From Clostridia bacterium (GTDB lineage: Bacteria; Bacillota; Clostridia; Oscillospirales; Acutalibacteraceae): DNA of 64,000 nucleotides. Where the stretch lies: contig JAFRUO010000021.1 of the NCBI GenBank assembly GCA_017438845.1, forward strand, positions 1 to 64,000, read 5' to 3'. The position numbers and the translations under genes were made by a program. The notes under the pieces are model-generated. The model was not told the origin of the DNA. It worked only from the letters and a program-made list of their open reading frames with translations, and did not search any database. Numbering within the stretch: position 1 is the stretch's first letter; every line of letters starts with the position of its first letter. Below, piece by piece: positions 1 to 7,629 of this stretch.

Positions 1-424
1 TTGTATATTAAGCCTCCCTTGTGTAAAGCGAGGTAGCATTGCAAAGCAATGACGGAAGGATTGTATATTAAGCCTCCCTTGTGTAAAGGGAGGAGGCATT
101 GCAAAGCAATGACGGAGGGATTGTTTATTAAGCCTCCCTTGTGTAAAGGGAGGTGGCATTGCGAAGCAATGACGGAGGGAGTGTATTTTAGCCTCCCTTG
201 TGTAAAGGGAGGTGGCATTGCGAAGCAATGACGGAGGGATTGTATTATAGCCTCCCTTGTGTAAAGGGAGGTGGCATTGCGAAGCAATGTCGGAGGAATT
301 GTATAATAAGAGCCTCCCTTGTGTAAAGGGAGGTGGCATTGCGAAGCAATGACGGAGGGATTGTATTATAGCCTCCCTTGTGTAAAGGGAGGTGGCATTG
401 CAAAGCAATGACGGAGGGATTGTA
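1..424 (+). repeat. Tandem array of seven bipartite palindromic repeats
   Basis: Seven units of 59-62 bp begin near 1, 61, 121, 181, 240, 299 and 361, and the array may continue left of the window. Each unit has hairpin A (CCTCCCTTGTGTAAAGGGAGG), then hairpin B (GCATTGCGAAGCAATG), then a terminal GGAGGGATTGT. Units differ by only a few bases. The plus orientation points toward the DUF559 gene at 449. A peptide readable through the array is repeat-encoded and not a credible gene. Confidence 0.9.
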
Positions 425-448
425 AAACTCACTTTGAGCATATCGTCT

Positions 449-754
449 TTAATCACTAATAGCTTGTCGGATTTCCCTTTCAAGATATTCGCAAACCCCA
501 TCAAAATTATTATTAATTTCGTTGTTCGGTATACGGATTATACGAATCCCGAATTTCTTTAAATAATCGTCACGTCTTTTGTCATACCGTTTTCCTTCAT
601 CTTCAAAATGCTGCCACCCGTCAAGCTCTATCACAAGCTTTGCCGAAGCCGAATAAAAGTCGACAATATATCGACCGAGCACCTTTTGACGTGAAAACCG
701 TGCCGGGCAGTGTCTTAAATAATCATACCAAAGATGCCGCTCTTCTGCAGTCAT
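449..754 (-). CDS. DUF559 (VSR-like PD-(D/E)XK nuclease fold) protein, original start lost
   Basis: A protein of 101 residues from the first available ATG. It carries the DUF559 signature: EERHLWYDYL near the start, RQKVLGRYIVDFYSASAKLVIELDG in the core (the D of VDFY and the E of IELDG are the likely metal ligands) and the closing IRIIRIPNNEI strand. DUF559 is related to very-short-patch-repair endonucleases; the in vivo role is unknown. The frame stays open upstream to 814 and encodes residues aligning with the N-terminus of the second DUF559 gene here (5290-5634). An ACG codon at 809-811 sits where the ATG is expected, 7 nt after a good AGGAGTG ribosome site (819-825). The original start therefore appears mutated ATG to ACG, and the gene may be weakly expressed or dying. 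It lies between two palindromic arrays in opposite orientation. Confidence 0.8.
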   Translation of the reverse strand: MTAEERHLWYDYLRHCPARFSRQKVLGRYIVDFYSASAKLVIELDGWQHFEDEGKRYDKRRDDYLKKFGIRIIRIPNNEINNNFDGVCEYLEREIRQAISD

Positions 755-842
755 ATCCCCGCGAAGCTTTTTTGCGTTCGGGACAAGAGACTTATTGTGT
801 TTTCTGTCCGTTTTTAATCACTCCTGTATAATACAGTTATAA

Positions 843-1115
843 CAGCTCCCTTTACTCAAGGGAGCCTTGCTTACAATCCCTCAGTCAGCCTGCGGCTGAC
901 AGCTCCATTTACGCAAGGAAGCCTTGTTGTCAATCCCTCAGTCAGCCTGCGGCTGACAGCTCCCTTTACACAAGGGAGCCTCTTTGTCAATCCCTCAGTC
1001 AGCCTGCGGCTGACAGCTCCATTTACGCAAGGGAGCCTTGCTTACAATCCCTCAGTCAGCCTGCGGCTGACAGCTCCCTTTACACAAGGGAGCCTTGTTG
1101 TCAAGGGAGCCTTGT
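843..1115 (-). repeat. Tandem array of five palindromic repeats, inverted relative to the left array
   Basis: Units of about 57 bp start near 843, 900, 957, 1014 and 1071 (the last is partial). Read on the minus strand each unit is GCTCCCTTGTGTAAAGGGAG, then a second hairpin (GTCAGCCGCAGGCTGAC), then TGAGGGATTGT. The outer blocks match the array at 1-424, but the second stem has a different sequence. The two arrays face each other across the DUF559 gene. Confidence 0.9.
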
Positions 1116-1742
1116 TCATTTCTTTCCCGTCACGCAGAACCACGCTTCGCCGTGCTTTCGGAAAATTTTCGTGTTTTTAAAGCCTGCCTGCTGCATTAAG
1201 GCGCTTATCTCCTCCGCCTTGTAAAAGCGCATTTTTTCAATAATTTCAAGCGTTTTGGCGGCATTCGGAGAGTTTCCCTCCGTTTCCTGAATAACGGCGA
1301 ACACGCCGTCCTGCGCGGTGACGCGGTACACCTCACGAAACGCCTTTTCAATATCCTGCCAGAAATATACCGTTTCAAAGGCGGTCAGCTTGTCAAAGCT
1401 GTCGTTTTCAAACGGAAGGCTGAGCACGTCAGCCCTTTTAACGGAGCATTTGCCGCTTTTGATAAGCCGTCGGTTATGGCGTTGCGACTGCCTTACGCTG
1501 ACCTCGGAGTAGTCGATTCCGCTGACGCTTCCGTCGGGGCAGCGTGCCGCCAGCCTTTTAAGGTTTGCTCCGCCTCCGCAGCCGAGGTCAAGGCAGTTAT
1601 CCTTTTTCGAAAAGTCAAGGCACCCAAGCCCGAATTCGGCTAAGCGTGAGTGCGTGCCTATGTTCATTCTGTTGATAAGAAGCGTGCCGAGAAATCCCTC
1701 GGGCTTTCCGGCGTTTCTTTTATACCTTGCTTTAAAGCTCAT
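1116..1742 (-). CDS. Class I SAM-dependent methyltransferase
   Basis: A 208-residue protein with the SAM-binding motif I LDLGCGGGAN near residue 50, an acidic SGIDYSEVSV strand and a later DSFDKLTAFETVYFW segment typical of the Methyltransf_11/25 fold. It resembles small-molecule methyltransferases but the substrate cannot be read from sequence. The ATG has a GGAGG site 5 nt upstream. It follows the exonuclease gene on the same strand, separated by a terminator hairpin, so it may be transcribed mainly by readthrough. Its 3' end touches the palindromic array. Confidence 0.8.
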   Translation of the reverse strand: MSFKARYKRNAGKPEGFLGTLLINRMNIGTHSRLAEFGLGCLDFSKKDNCLDLGCGGGANLKRLAARCPDGSVSGIDYSEVSVRQSQRHNRRLIKSGKCSVKRADVLSLPFENDSFDKLTAFETVYFWQDIEKAFREVYRVTAQDGVFAVIQETEGNSPNAAKTLEIIEKMRFYKAEEISALMQQAGFKNTKIFRKHGEAWFCVTGKK

Positions 1743-1752
1743 AAATCCTCCG

Positions 1753-1778
1753 AAAAAGCGGTCGGGAAGCCCGACCGC
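1753..1778 (-). terminator. Intrinsic terminator after the exonuclease gene
   Basis: A perfect 9-bp stem (GCGGTCGGG / CCCGACCGC) with a 3-nt loop, followed on the minus strand by TTTTT. It lies between the exonuclease stop and the methyltransferase start. Confidence 0.8.
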
Positions 1779-1787
1779 AAATTTGTT

Positions 1788-2711
1788 TTATAATTTTGCC
1801 GACTGAGTGCCGCCCCTCGGCTTCTTTGCCGTTGCCTTAACGTCACGGTGTCTGTGCTTGACATTGTCCCTGGGCTTAATTTCGCTCATGCTGACCTTTT
1901 CGTCAAGGCGGTCGAAATACTGCTTGTACCTTACATTGAGCCGATAGCTCTTTTTACAGTTGTCGCACCTGTACTCAGAGCGGAAGCCCTGATTGACAAA
2001 GCGCCATTTTTTCGTCTGCCTTGCGGGCTTTGCACAGCTCGGACAGATACAGCTGTATTTGGAAAGCTCCACCTTCGGGTCGGAAATGTCCTTAATGACG
2101 AAGGGCTTGAAGGTAAGAAAGCGCCGAAAATCGGTGTCGCAGGGGTGAATAAACTTTGAAAGCTTTTCCCTGTCGTAAAGCTTTTTGAGGCATTCAACGG
2201 TCATCAGCGAGTCGTCAAGCGCCCTGTGGTGCGAAAAAAGCTCGGGGTCGATGCCGAGGCTCTCGCAGGCGGCGGCAAGACCTATCTGCTGTGAATTTTC
2301 GGTTTTAAGAAAGCTCTGGCAGTATTTCTGAGCGTCCGCATAAAAGTTAATAAACGGAAGCTCTGTGTTGCCGAAAAAGTACTCGTTGTTTTTAACAAGC
2401 ACCCTGATGTCGCCGTCGCCCCAGGTAAGAAAAGTGTTTTTCTCCCCGCCAAGCCAGTCGGAAAACTCGGCAACCGCCTTTTCGTAAGGAACGCCGGAGG
2501 AAACATCCTCGTTGGTAATGTGCGTCAGGGTTTTCGTCCTTCCCCTGAGCTTTTTGCCGATTTGCGGTTTTACGATTATGGAAACAGTATCAACGGCAGT
2601 AAAGCTCTCGTCAAGCTTAACTGCTCCGATTTCAATAACCTCGTTAAAGAAGCTGTTGTATTTTTTGCAATATGCGGTGTTCCACTCAAGGTCCATTACG
2701 ATATACTGCAA
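1788..2711 (-). CDS. DEDDh-family 3'-5' exonuclease with C-terminal zinc ribbon
   Basis: 307 residues. The exonuclease domain begins at the N-terminus (MDLEWN, first acidic pair), continues with LTHITNEDV and a WGDGDIRVL block, and closes with HHRALDDSLMT, the His-Asp motif of DEDDh nucleases such as DnaQ, RNase T and the KapD/CRN-4-like group. Residues about 215-265 hold two CxxC pairs (CPSC and CDNC), a probable zinc ribbon, and the tail is basic, suggesting nucleic-acid binding. Translation starts at a TTG 7 nt after GGAGG, because no ATG occurs earlier in frame. Likely role: trimming DNA or RNA 3' ends; which one is not determinable here. Confidence 0.8.
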   Translation of the reverse strand: MQYIVMDLEWNTAYCKKYNSFFNEVIEIGAVKLDESFTAVDTVSIIVKPQIGKKLRGRTKTLTHITNEDVSSGVPYEKAVAEFSDWLGGEKNTFLTWGDGDIRVLVKNNEYFFGNTELPFINFYADAQKYCQSFLKTENSQQIGLAAACESLGIDPELFSHHRALDDSLMTVECLKKLYDREKLSKFIHPCDTDFRRFLTFKPFVIKDISDPKVELSKYSCICPSCAKPARQTKKWRFVNQGFRSEYRCDNCKKSYRLNVRYKQYFDRLDEKVSMSEIKPRDNVKHRHRDVKATAKKPRGGTQSAKL

Positions 2712-2788
2712 GACTGTTCCTCCAAGCTTTTAAAATACTTTAATAATATATCACAACCGACGCACAAAAACAATAGAAATAACCATAT

Positions 2789-2816
2789 TTGACAATTTAT
2801 TTTATATTTATATAAT
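2789..2816 (+). promoter_or_regulatory. Sigma-A promoter of the fucosidase gene
   Basis: A perfect -35 (TTGACA, 2789-2794) and perfect -10 (TATAAT, 2811-2816) with a 16-bp AT-rich spacer, ending 27 nt before the GH95 start. No catabolite-repression site was recognised. Confidence 0.8.
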
Positions 2817-2843
2817 AAAGATATAACGCTTGGAGGTGACGGC

Positions 2844-5105
2844 ATGAAGGATGTGCTTTGGTACAATTCCCCTGCAAAATATTGGACTGACGCCCTGCCG
2901 CTCGGCAACGGAACGCTCGGCGCGATGCTTTTCTTCGACATAAGCGAGGACAGAATCGCCTTAAACCACGACAGACTGTGGACGGGTCATCCCGTAAATA
3001 TAACGAATGACAAGGCTAAAAAGGCTTACGGCAAGGCTTGCTCGCTGACCGCAGAGGGCAGGCTTTACGACGCTCAAAAGGAGCTTGAGAAGCACTTTTC
3101 CACCTGCTGGAGTCAGGCTTACCTTCCCCTCGGTGATATTATAATCCGCTATGAGGATAAAGGCTTACTTAAAAAATACAAACGGGAGTTGAAGCTCTCA
3201 AGAAGCATGGCAACGGCTCAGTACAACCTGCATTCAAACGATTACAGCCTTGAGGCGTTTGTTTCGTTCCCCGACAATGCGCTCGTTTACAGAATTAAAA
3301 CCGTAAAGCCGATTAACTTTACAGTCAGCCTTGACTGCAAGCTTCAGTCGGTCACGGACATTTCGGAAAATATGATAATAACAGACGGCTTATGCCCGTC
3401 CGATTCCGATTCGTTTTCATCAAAGTACCCCTGCCATTCGCTTGTTTATTCAAAGGATGAAGCCGAGCAGGGCGTCAGCTTCACGGCGGCTTTAAAAATT
3501 AACACCGACGGCGTCTGCTCCTCGGACGGCGAAGATTTAAGCGTTACGGGCAGTACGCTGACCACGCTTTATTTTACTGCCGAAACCAATTTTGAAAACC
3601 CGTTTACCCCTCCCTGCCAAAGCGCAAAAGAGCCGCATTCAATTGTGCTTGAGCGTATCGGCAGGCTTTCAAAGGAGGAGTACAATGACCTTAAAACCGC
3701 ACACTTAAAGGACTACAAGGAGCTTTACGACAGGGTTGAATTAGACCTTTGCGGCAAAAACAAAAACTCCGACCTTCCGACCGACAAACGCTTAAAGAAA
3801 TATCAGGACGACCCGACGGACCTTGAATTATACGAGCTTTTCTACAACTTTGCAAGGTATCTGCTTATCAGCTGTTCAAGGGAGGGAAGCGCCGCAGCAA
3901 ACCTGCAGGGTATCTGGAGCGAAAATCTGAAGGCTCCGTGGAATTCAAACTACACCGTAAACATCAACACCGAAATGAATTACTGGCACGCCCTGCCCTG
4001 CGGACTTGACAGAATGTGCTTTCCGCTGTTTGACTTAATTCACACGCTGAGCATAACGGGCGAAAAAACCGCCGCCGACTTTTACGGCGCAAGGGGCTTT
4101 GTCTGCCACCACAACAGCGATTTATGGGGCTTTACGTTACCCACAAGCGGCAGTGCCTCTTGGTCCTATTTCAACGCCGCCTCGGGCTGGCTGTGCCACC
4201 ACCTGTACGAATACTACGAATACTCCCTTGACAAGGCGTTTCTTGCGAACACCGCGCTTCCGATAATGAAAAAGGCGGCTGAATTTTACCTTGACATCTT
4301 AAAGGAAAACGGCGACGGCACGCTGAGCGTTTCGCCGTCAACCTCGCCCGAAAACCTCTACACCGACGGCAGGCATTCCGTGTCGCTTGCAAAGAGCACG
4401 ACAATTACCGACACGGTTGTTTTAAACCTTTTTAATGAAATATTAAGCGCCTGCGACGAGCTTGGCATCTGCGACGAGTTTTACGTCACCGTCCGCAACG
4501 CCGCCGAAAAAATCAAGCCGTTTAAGGTAGGCTCTTACGGTCAACTGCTTGAGTGGGACGACGAATACGAGGAGTGCGATATTCACCACCGCCACGTTTC
4601 GCACCTTATCGGGCTTCATCCGTTTAATTTGATTACACCCGAAAAAACTCCGGAGCTTGCAGAGGCGTGCAGGGCCACGCTTTTCCGCAGGGGCGACGAC
4701 GGCACGGGCTGGTCGCTGGCGTGGAAAATCAATTTCTACGCAAGGCTCGGCGACGGAAATTCGGCGCTCCGACTGCTTAAAAGACAGCTTCGCCCCGTGC
4801 GCTCACGCAGGAAATCCGACTTCAATTACGGCGACGGCGGCGGAACCTATCCGAACCTTTTCGACGCACATCCGCCGTTCCAGATTGACGGCAATTTCGG
4901 CGCCGCAAGCGGCATAAACGAAATGCTTGTAAAAAGCGACAGCGAGTGTATTTACCTGCTCCCCGCCCTGCCCGACGAGTGGAAAAACGGCAGTGTCAAG
5001 GGCATGAGAGTCAAGGGAAATATGACAATCGACTTCGAGTGGAAGGACGGCAAGGTGGCTTCATATTCCCTCCGCGGCGGTCAGAAAAAGGTTGTGTTTG
5101 AGTAA
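2844..5105 (+). CDS. Glycoside hydrolase family 95 alpha-L-fucosidase
   Basis: 753 residues, the usual size for a GH95 core enzyme. The N-terminal beta domain opens with the family signature WYNSPAKYWTDALPLGNG and ALNHDRLWTG. The catalytic (alpha/alpha)6 domain shows NLQGIWSENLKAPWNSNYT (the Asn pair of the active site), NINTEMNYWHALP, SPSTSPEN with the likely general acid Glu, HRHVSHLIGLHP, GTGWSLAWKINFYARL and HPPFQIDGNFG. GH95 enzymes usually cleave alpha-1,2-fucose from host glycans or plant xyloglucan. There is no signal peptide, so it should act in the cytoplasm on imported oligosaccharides. No transporter or other sugar gene is adjacent. The start has GGAGGTGACGGC upstream. Confidence 0.93.
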   Translation: MKDVLWYNSPAKYWTDALPLGNGTLGAMLFFDISEDRIALNHDRLWTGHPVNITNDKAKKAYGKACSLTAEGRLYDAQKELEKHFSTCWSQAYLPLGDIIIRYEDKGLLKKYKRELKLSRSMATAQYNLHSNDYSLEAFVSFPDNALVYRIKTVKPINFTVSLDCKLQSVTDISENMIITDGLCPSDSDSFSSKYPCHSLVYSKDEAEQGVSFTAALKINTDGVCSSDGEDLSVTGSTLTTLYFTAETNFENPFTPPCQSAKEPHSIVLERIGRLSKEEYNDLKTAHLKDYKELYDRVELDLCGKNKNSDLPTDKRLKKYQDDPTDLELYELFYNFARYLLISCSREGSAAANLQGIWSENLKAPWNSNYTVNINTEMNYWHALPCGLDRMCFPLFDLIHTLSITGEKTAADFYGARGFVCHHNSDLWGFTLPTSGSASWSYFNAASGWLCHHLYEYYEYSLDKAFLANTALPIMKKAAEFYLDILKENGDGTLSVSPSTSPENLYTDGRHSVSLAKSTTITDTVVLNLFNEILSACDELGICDEFYVTVRNAAEKIKPFKVGSYGQLLEWDDEYEECDIHHRHVSHLIGLHPFNLITPEKTPELAEACRATLFRRGDDGTGWSLAWKINFYARLGDGNSALRLLKRQLRPVRSRRKSDFNYGDGGGTYPNLFDAHPPFQIDGNFGAASGINEMLVKSDSECIYLLPALPDEWKNGSVKGMRVKGNMTIDFEWKDGKVASYSLRGGQKKVVFE

Positions 5106-5154
5106 AGTAGTGTTTGAGTAATATAGTAAGTTAACTTATTTAAGCAAAATTAAA

Positions 5155-5178
5155 GCCTCCCTGCAAAGGGAGGTTTTT
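5155..5178 (+). terminator. Terminator after the fucosidase gene
   Basis: CCTCCC-tgcaaa-GGGAGG followed by TTTTTT, 50 nt after the stop codon. The stem resembles hairpin A of the palindromic repeats, so a repeat may have been co-opted as a terminator. Confidence 0.75.
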
Positions 5179-5181
5179 TAA

Positions 5182-5295
5182 GGCTTCCCCTTGAGGTAAC
5201 TCCCTTGTTAAGGGAGATGTCTGCGAAGCAGACAGAGGGTTTCCTGTTTTCGGAGAAAAAAGCTGTCACCGTAGGTGACTGATGAGGTGTTATAA
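5182..5295 (+). repeat. 114-bp direct repeat, copy 1
   Basis: Identical over 114 bp to 5701-5814. It contains the hairpins CTCCCTTGTTAAGGGAG, GTCTGCGAAGCAGAC and GTCACCGTAGGTGAC and ends GATGAGGTGTTATAA. The end of this copy supplies the stop codon of the DUF559 gene at 5290-5634. Confidence 0.92.
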
Positions 5296-5634
5296 CCGTC
5301 TTAATATATCCTCACAAACACCGTCAAAATTATTCTTAATATCCTCGTTTGAATATCTTAAAACCGAAATGCCGAGAGCCGCAAAATACTCATCACGTTT
5401 TTTATCCGACTTTTTACCTTTATCTTCGTAATGCTGCGAACCGTCAAGCTCTATAATCAACTTTGACGAAGCGCAATAAAAATCCGCAATATAATGCCCG
5501 ATAACCTTTTGACGGTTAAAGGTTACGGGTAAATCTTTCAGGAAGTCATACCACAGATGCCTTTCCTCTTTGGTCATTTCTTTTCGTAGTTTCTGAGCAA
5601 ACGGCTTTAGCTTTGGATTGTTTGTTTTATTCAC
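5290..5634 (-). CDS. DUF559 (VSR-like nuclease fold) protein
   Basis: 114 residues, a complete DUF559 protein: EERHLWYDFLKDL, RQKVIGHYIADFYCASSKLIIELDGSQH (the core strand with likely catalytic Asp and Glu), a KKSDKKRDEYFAALGI helix and the final ISVLRYSNEDI strand. The start is GTG. Its ribosome site GAGGTGG is the conserved end of the palindromic repeat at 5639-5695, and its stop codon lies in the end of the repeat at 5182-5295. The gene therefore fills the space between two repeats whose GATGAGGTG ends face inward. The protein is a clear paralogue of 449-754. Function unproven; related folds nick DNA at mismatches. Confidence 0.85.
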   Translation of the reverse strand: MNKTNNPKLKPFAQKLRKEMTKEERHLWYDFLKDLPVTFNRQKVIGHYIADFYCASSKLIIELDGSQHYEDKGKKSDKKRDEYFAALGISVLRYSNEDIKNNFDGVCEDILRRL

Positions 5635-5638
5635 TTTT

Positions 5639-5695
5639 CCACCTCATCCGTTTCGTCACTGCGTTCCTCAACACCTTCTCCTCGAGGAGAAGGCT
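5639..5695 (-). repeat. Bipartite palindromic repeat at the 5' edge of the DUF559 gene
   Basis: On the minus strand: CCTTCTCCTCGAGGAGAAGG (hairpin A), a variable middle, then GGATGAGGTGG. The terminal block doubles as the ribosome binding site of the adjacent DUF559 gene. Confidence 0.8.
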
Positions 5696-5700
5696 TTTTC

Positions 5701-5814
5701 GGCTTCCCCTTGAGGTAACTCCCTTGTTAAGGGAGATGTCTGCGAAGCAGACAGAGGGTTTCCTGTTTTCGGAGAAAAAAGCTGTCACCGTAGGTGACTG
5801 ATGAGGTGTTATAA
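5701..5814 (+). repeat. 114-bp direct repeat, copy 2
   Basis: Exact copy of 5182-5295, displaced by 519 bp. The two copies bracket the DUF559 gene and its 5' repeat, the geometry expected of a duplicated or excisable unit. Confidence 0.92.
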
Positions 5815-5850
5815 AGCTTTTTATCAGTGTATTTTTATTATCGCTTTTTT

Positions 5851-5944
5851 ATCACGGTGCTTTGCACCTACACCTCATCCGTCGGCTTCGCCGCCACCTT
5901 CTCCTCGAGGAGAAGGCTTTTTTGCTTCCCCTCAAGGGGAAGCT
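5851..5944 (-). repeat. Cluster of palindromic repeats
   Basis: Contains ACGGTGCTTTGCACC, then CACCTCATCCG, GGCTTCGCCGCC, CCTTCTCCTCGAGGAGAAGG and CTTCCCCTCAAGGGGAAG. The architecture is the same as the other repeats (hairpin A, variable hairpin B, GATGAGGTG end). It separates the DUF559 unit from the folate operon and abuts the end of folK. Confidence 0.8.
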
Positions 5945-5954
5945 TATTTTTGTC

Positions 5955-6425
5955 TTAAACCTTCTTGAGTTTCTCCAAATCCGTTTTGGCGTAGGCTTCG
6001 GAAAAATCATATCCCAAAGCGTTCCCTTCGGGGAACAAATCGTGCAGCGGAACAAGCACGAAATCACGTTCTTTAATAAACCTATGCGGTACGGTAAGCT
6101 CCTCTTCGTCCGACGTAAAGCCTTCGTACAAAAGCAGGTCGATGTCGATTATCCTCGGCCCGTTTTTAAAGCTCCTCACTCTGCCCATAGCCGCTTCAAT
6201 TCCGAGGCAGGCTCCGAGCAACGCCTTCGGTGAAAGCCCCGTTTCAAGCAAAGCGGCGCAGTTAAAAAAGCTGTCCTGCTCCTTGTAGCCCCAGGGCTCC
6301 GTTTCGTAAATCGGCGATACCTTTAAAAGCTCCGTTTTCGGCAGAAGCCGCAGGGAGTCGAGCGCCTCAAGCAGGTTTTGCCTTCTGTCGCCTATGTTTG
6401 TGCCGAGCGATAAAACTGCTTTCAT
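5955..6425 (-). CDS. folK: 2-amino-4-hydroxy-6-hydroxymethyldihydropteridine pyrophosphokinase
   Basis: 156 residues, normal HPPK length. Diagnostic parts: LSLGTNIGDRRQNL at the N-terminus, IYETEPWGYKEQDSFFNCA, and the signature RVRSFKNGPRIIDIDLLLY with the metal-binding DIDLL aspartates, then VPHRFIKERDFVLVPL. It transfers pyrophosphate from ATP to the pterin, the step before FolP. It is the last gene of folE-folP-folB-folK and its start overlaps the folB stop by 4 bp, so translation is probably coupled. Confidence 0.95.
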   Translation of the reverse strand: MKAVLSLGTNIGDRRQNLLEALDSLRLLPKTELLKVSPIYETEPWGYKEQDSFFNCAALLETGLSPKALLGACLGIEAAMGRVRSFKNGPRIIDIDLLLYEGFTSDEEELTVPHRFIKERDFVLVPLHDLFPEGNALGYDFSEAYAKTDLEKLKKV

Positions 6426-6790
6426 TGTCTTGTCCTTTCAATTTCGACCGCAACGTATCCGAAGTCAGCCGAGATCGGCGCTTCGGGCTTTTTTAAAAGA
6501 ATTTTTACTCTGTTTATTTCGGGGTATTCCTCAAGCACGGCGTCCGCCGTAACACGCGCCGCCCTTTCGATAAGGTCATATTTATTTTCGCAGAAAACAC
6601 GCCTTACGGTTTTAATTATCTTTGCATAGCTTACCGTGTCGTCAAGGCAGTCGGTCTCGCCCGCCCTTTCAAGTGAGGTGAGCGCCTCAAGGTCAATTAT
6701 AAAATTCTGTCCGTTTTCCTTCTCCTCGGGGTTTACCCCGTGATATGCGAAAAGCTTTAAGCCGTTAATAATAATTTTGTCCATATTCAC
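6422..6790 (-). CDS. folB: Dihydroneopterin aldolase
   Basis: 122 residues. Begins MDKIIINGLKLFAYHGVNPEEKENGQ, the FolB hallmark in which the Tyr-His-Gly loop and Glu contact the pterin, and continues with DTVSYAKIIKTV and the C-terminal KPEAPISADFGYVAVEIER. It converts 7,8-dihydroneopterin to the hydroxymethyl pterin used by FolK. It overlaps folP and folK by 4 bp each. A second in-frame ATG two codons in could be the actual start. Confidence 0.94.
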   Translation of the reverse strand: MNMDKIIINGLKLFAYHGVNPEEKENGQNFIIDLEALTSLERAGETDCLDDTVSYAKIIKTVRRVFCENKYDLIERAARVTADAVLEEYPEINRVKILLKKPEAPISADFGYVAVEIERTRQ

Positions 6791-7629
6791 CTCGTGATTT
6801 CGTCAGCCATTCTCGCCGCATAGAGCGCCGCCCTGACGTGATGCACCCTGATAAAATCTACTCCCGAGCCGATTGCGAGGGTGTCGGCGGCAACGGTCGG
6901 GTAAATTCTGTCCTCACCCGAGGCTTCGGTGCCGAGCGCAGTCATTCGCTTCATTGAAAGCGCGCAGAGAAGCGCCGTATCCTTGCGTTTAAGCTGTGAA
7001 AGATTTTTAATAAGCTCAATGTTGTCGGCGTGACTTTTGGAAAAGCCTATGCCGATGTCCAGCATAAGTCGGCTTCGGTCAATGCCGTGCTCAGCCGCCG
7101 TGTTAAGCGCCTTGTCAAAAAAGGCGTCAACGCTTGCGGTGACTCCGCCCTGAAGGGAATAGTCGCAGTATTCCGACGAGGAGAAAAGCGGATTATGCAT
7201 AAGCACAAGCCCCGACGAGTGCGCCTTTGAAAGCGCTAACATATCGGGGTTGATTTTTCCGCTGACGTCGTTTATGACCGAAGCTCCGCATTCAAGCGCA
7301 AACTCAGCCGCTTCGGGGTAAAAGGTATCGACGCTTACGGGAACGGACGAAGCGGAGATGATTTCCGGCAGAAAGAGGCGAAGCCTTTCGGTTTCCGCCT
7401 TTGCCGAAAGCAGCTCAGCCCCCGGTCTTGTGGAATTTGCGCCGATGTCGATTATGTCCGCGCCCTCCCTTTCGAGGAGCGCCGCCCTCTTGAGCGCCGC
7501 TTCGACGGTGTTGTACCTTCCGCCGTCGTAAAACGAGTTGTCCGTAATATTGAGTATGCCCATTATATAGGTTCTTTTTCCGAGCTCAAAGGAAAAAGTC
7601 CCCGCTTTAAAGCAGTTCATTTTTTTCAC
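6787..7629 (-). CDS. folP: Dihydropteroate synthase
   Basis: 280 residues. Signature [17 protein letters not shown] near residue 20, [16 protein letters not shown] with the pABA/sulfonamide-site residues, [42 protein letters not shown] and a C-terminal [16 protein letters not shown]. It condenses the pterin pyrophosphate with p-aminobenzoate and is the sulfonamide target. It sits between folE and folB with 4-bp overlaps on both sides. Confidence 0.95.
   Translation of the reverse strand: MKKMNCFKAGTFSFELGKRTYIMGILNITDNSFYDGGRYNTVEAALKRAALLEREGADIIDIGANSTRPGAELLSAKAETERLRLFLPEIISASSVPVSVDTFYPEAAEFALECGASVINDVSGKINPDMLALSKAHSSGLVLMHNPLFSSSEYCDYSLQGGVTASVDAFFDKALNTAAEHGIDRSRLMLDIGIGFSKSHADNIELIKNLSQLKRKDTALLCALSMKRMTALGTEASGEDRIYPTVAADTLAIGSGVDFIRVHHVRAALYAARMADEITR

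Noticed and set aside
49..231. Open frame of 60 codons through the left repeat array
   Set aside because: The repeating peptide follows the 60-bp repeat unit; no ribosome site, and the frame exists only because the unit is a multiple of three.
1..1115. CRISPR array
   Set aside because: Units are themselves palindromic, directly adjacent, with no unique spacers and no cas genes.
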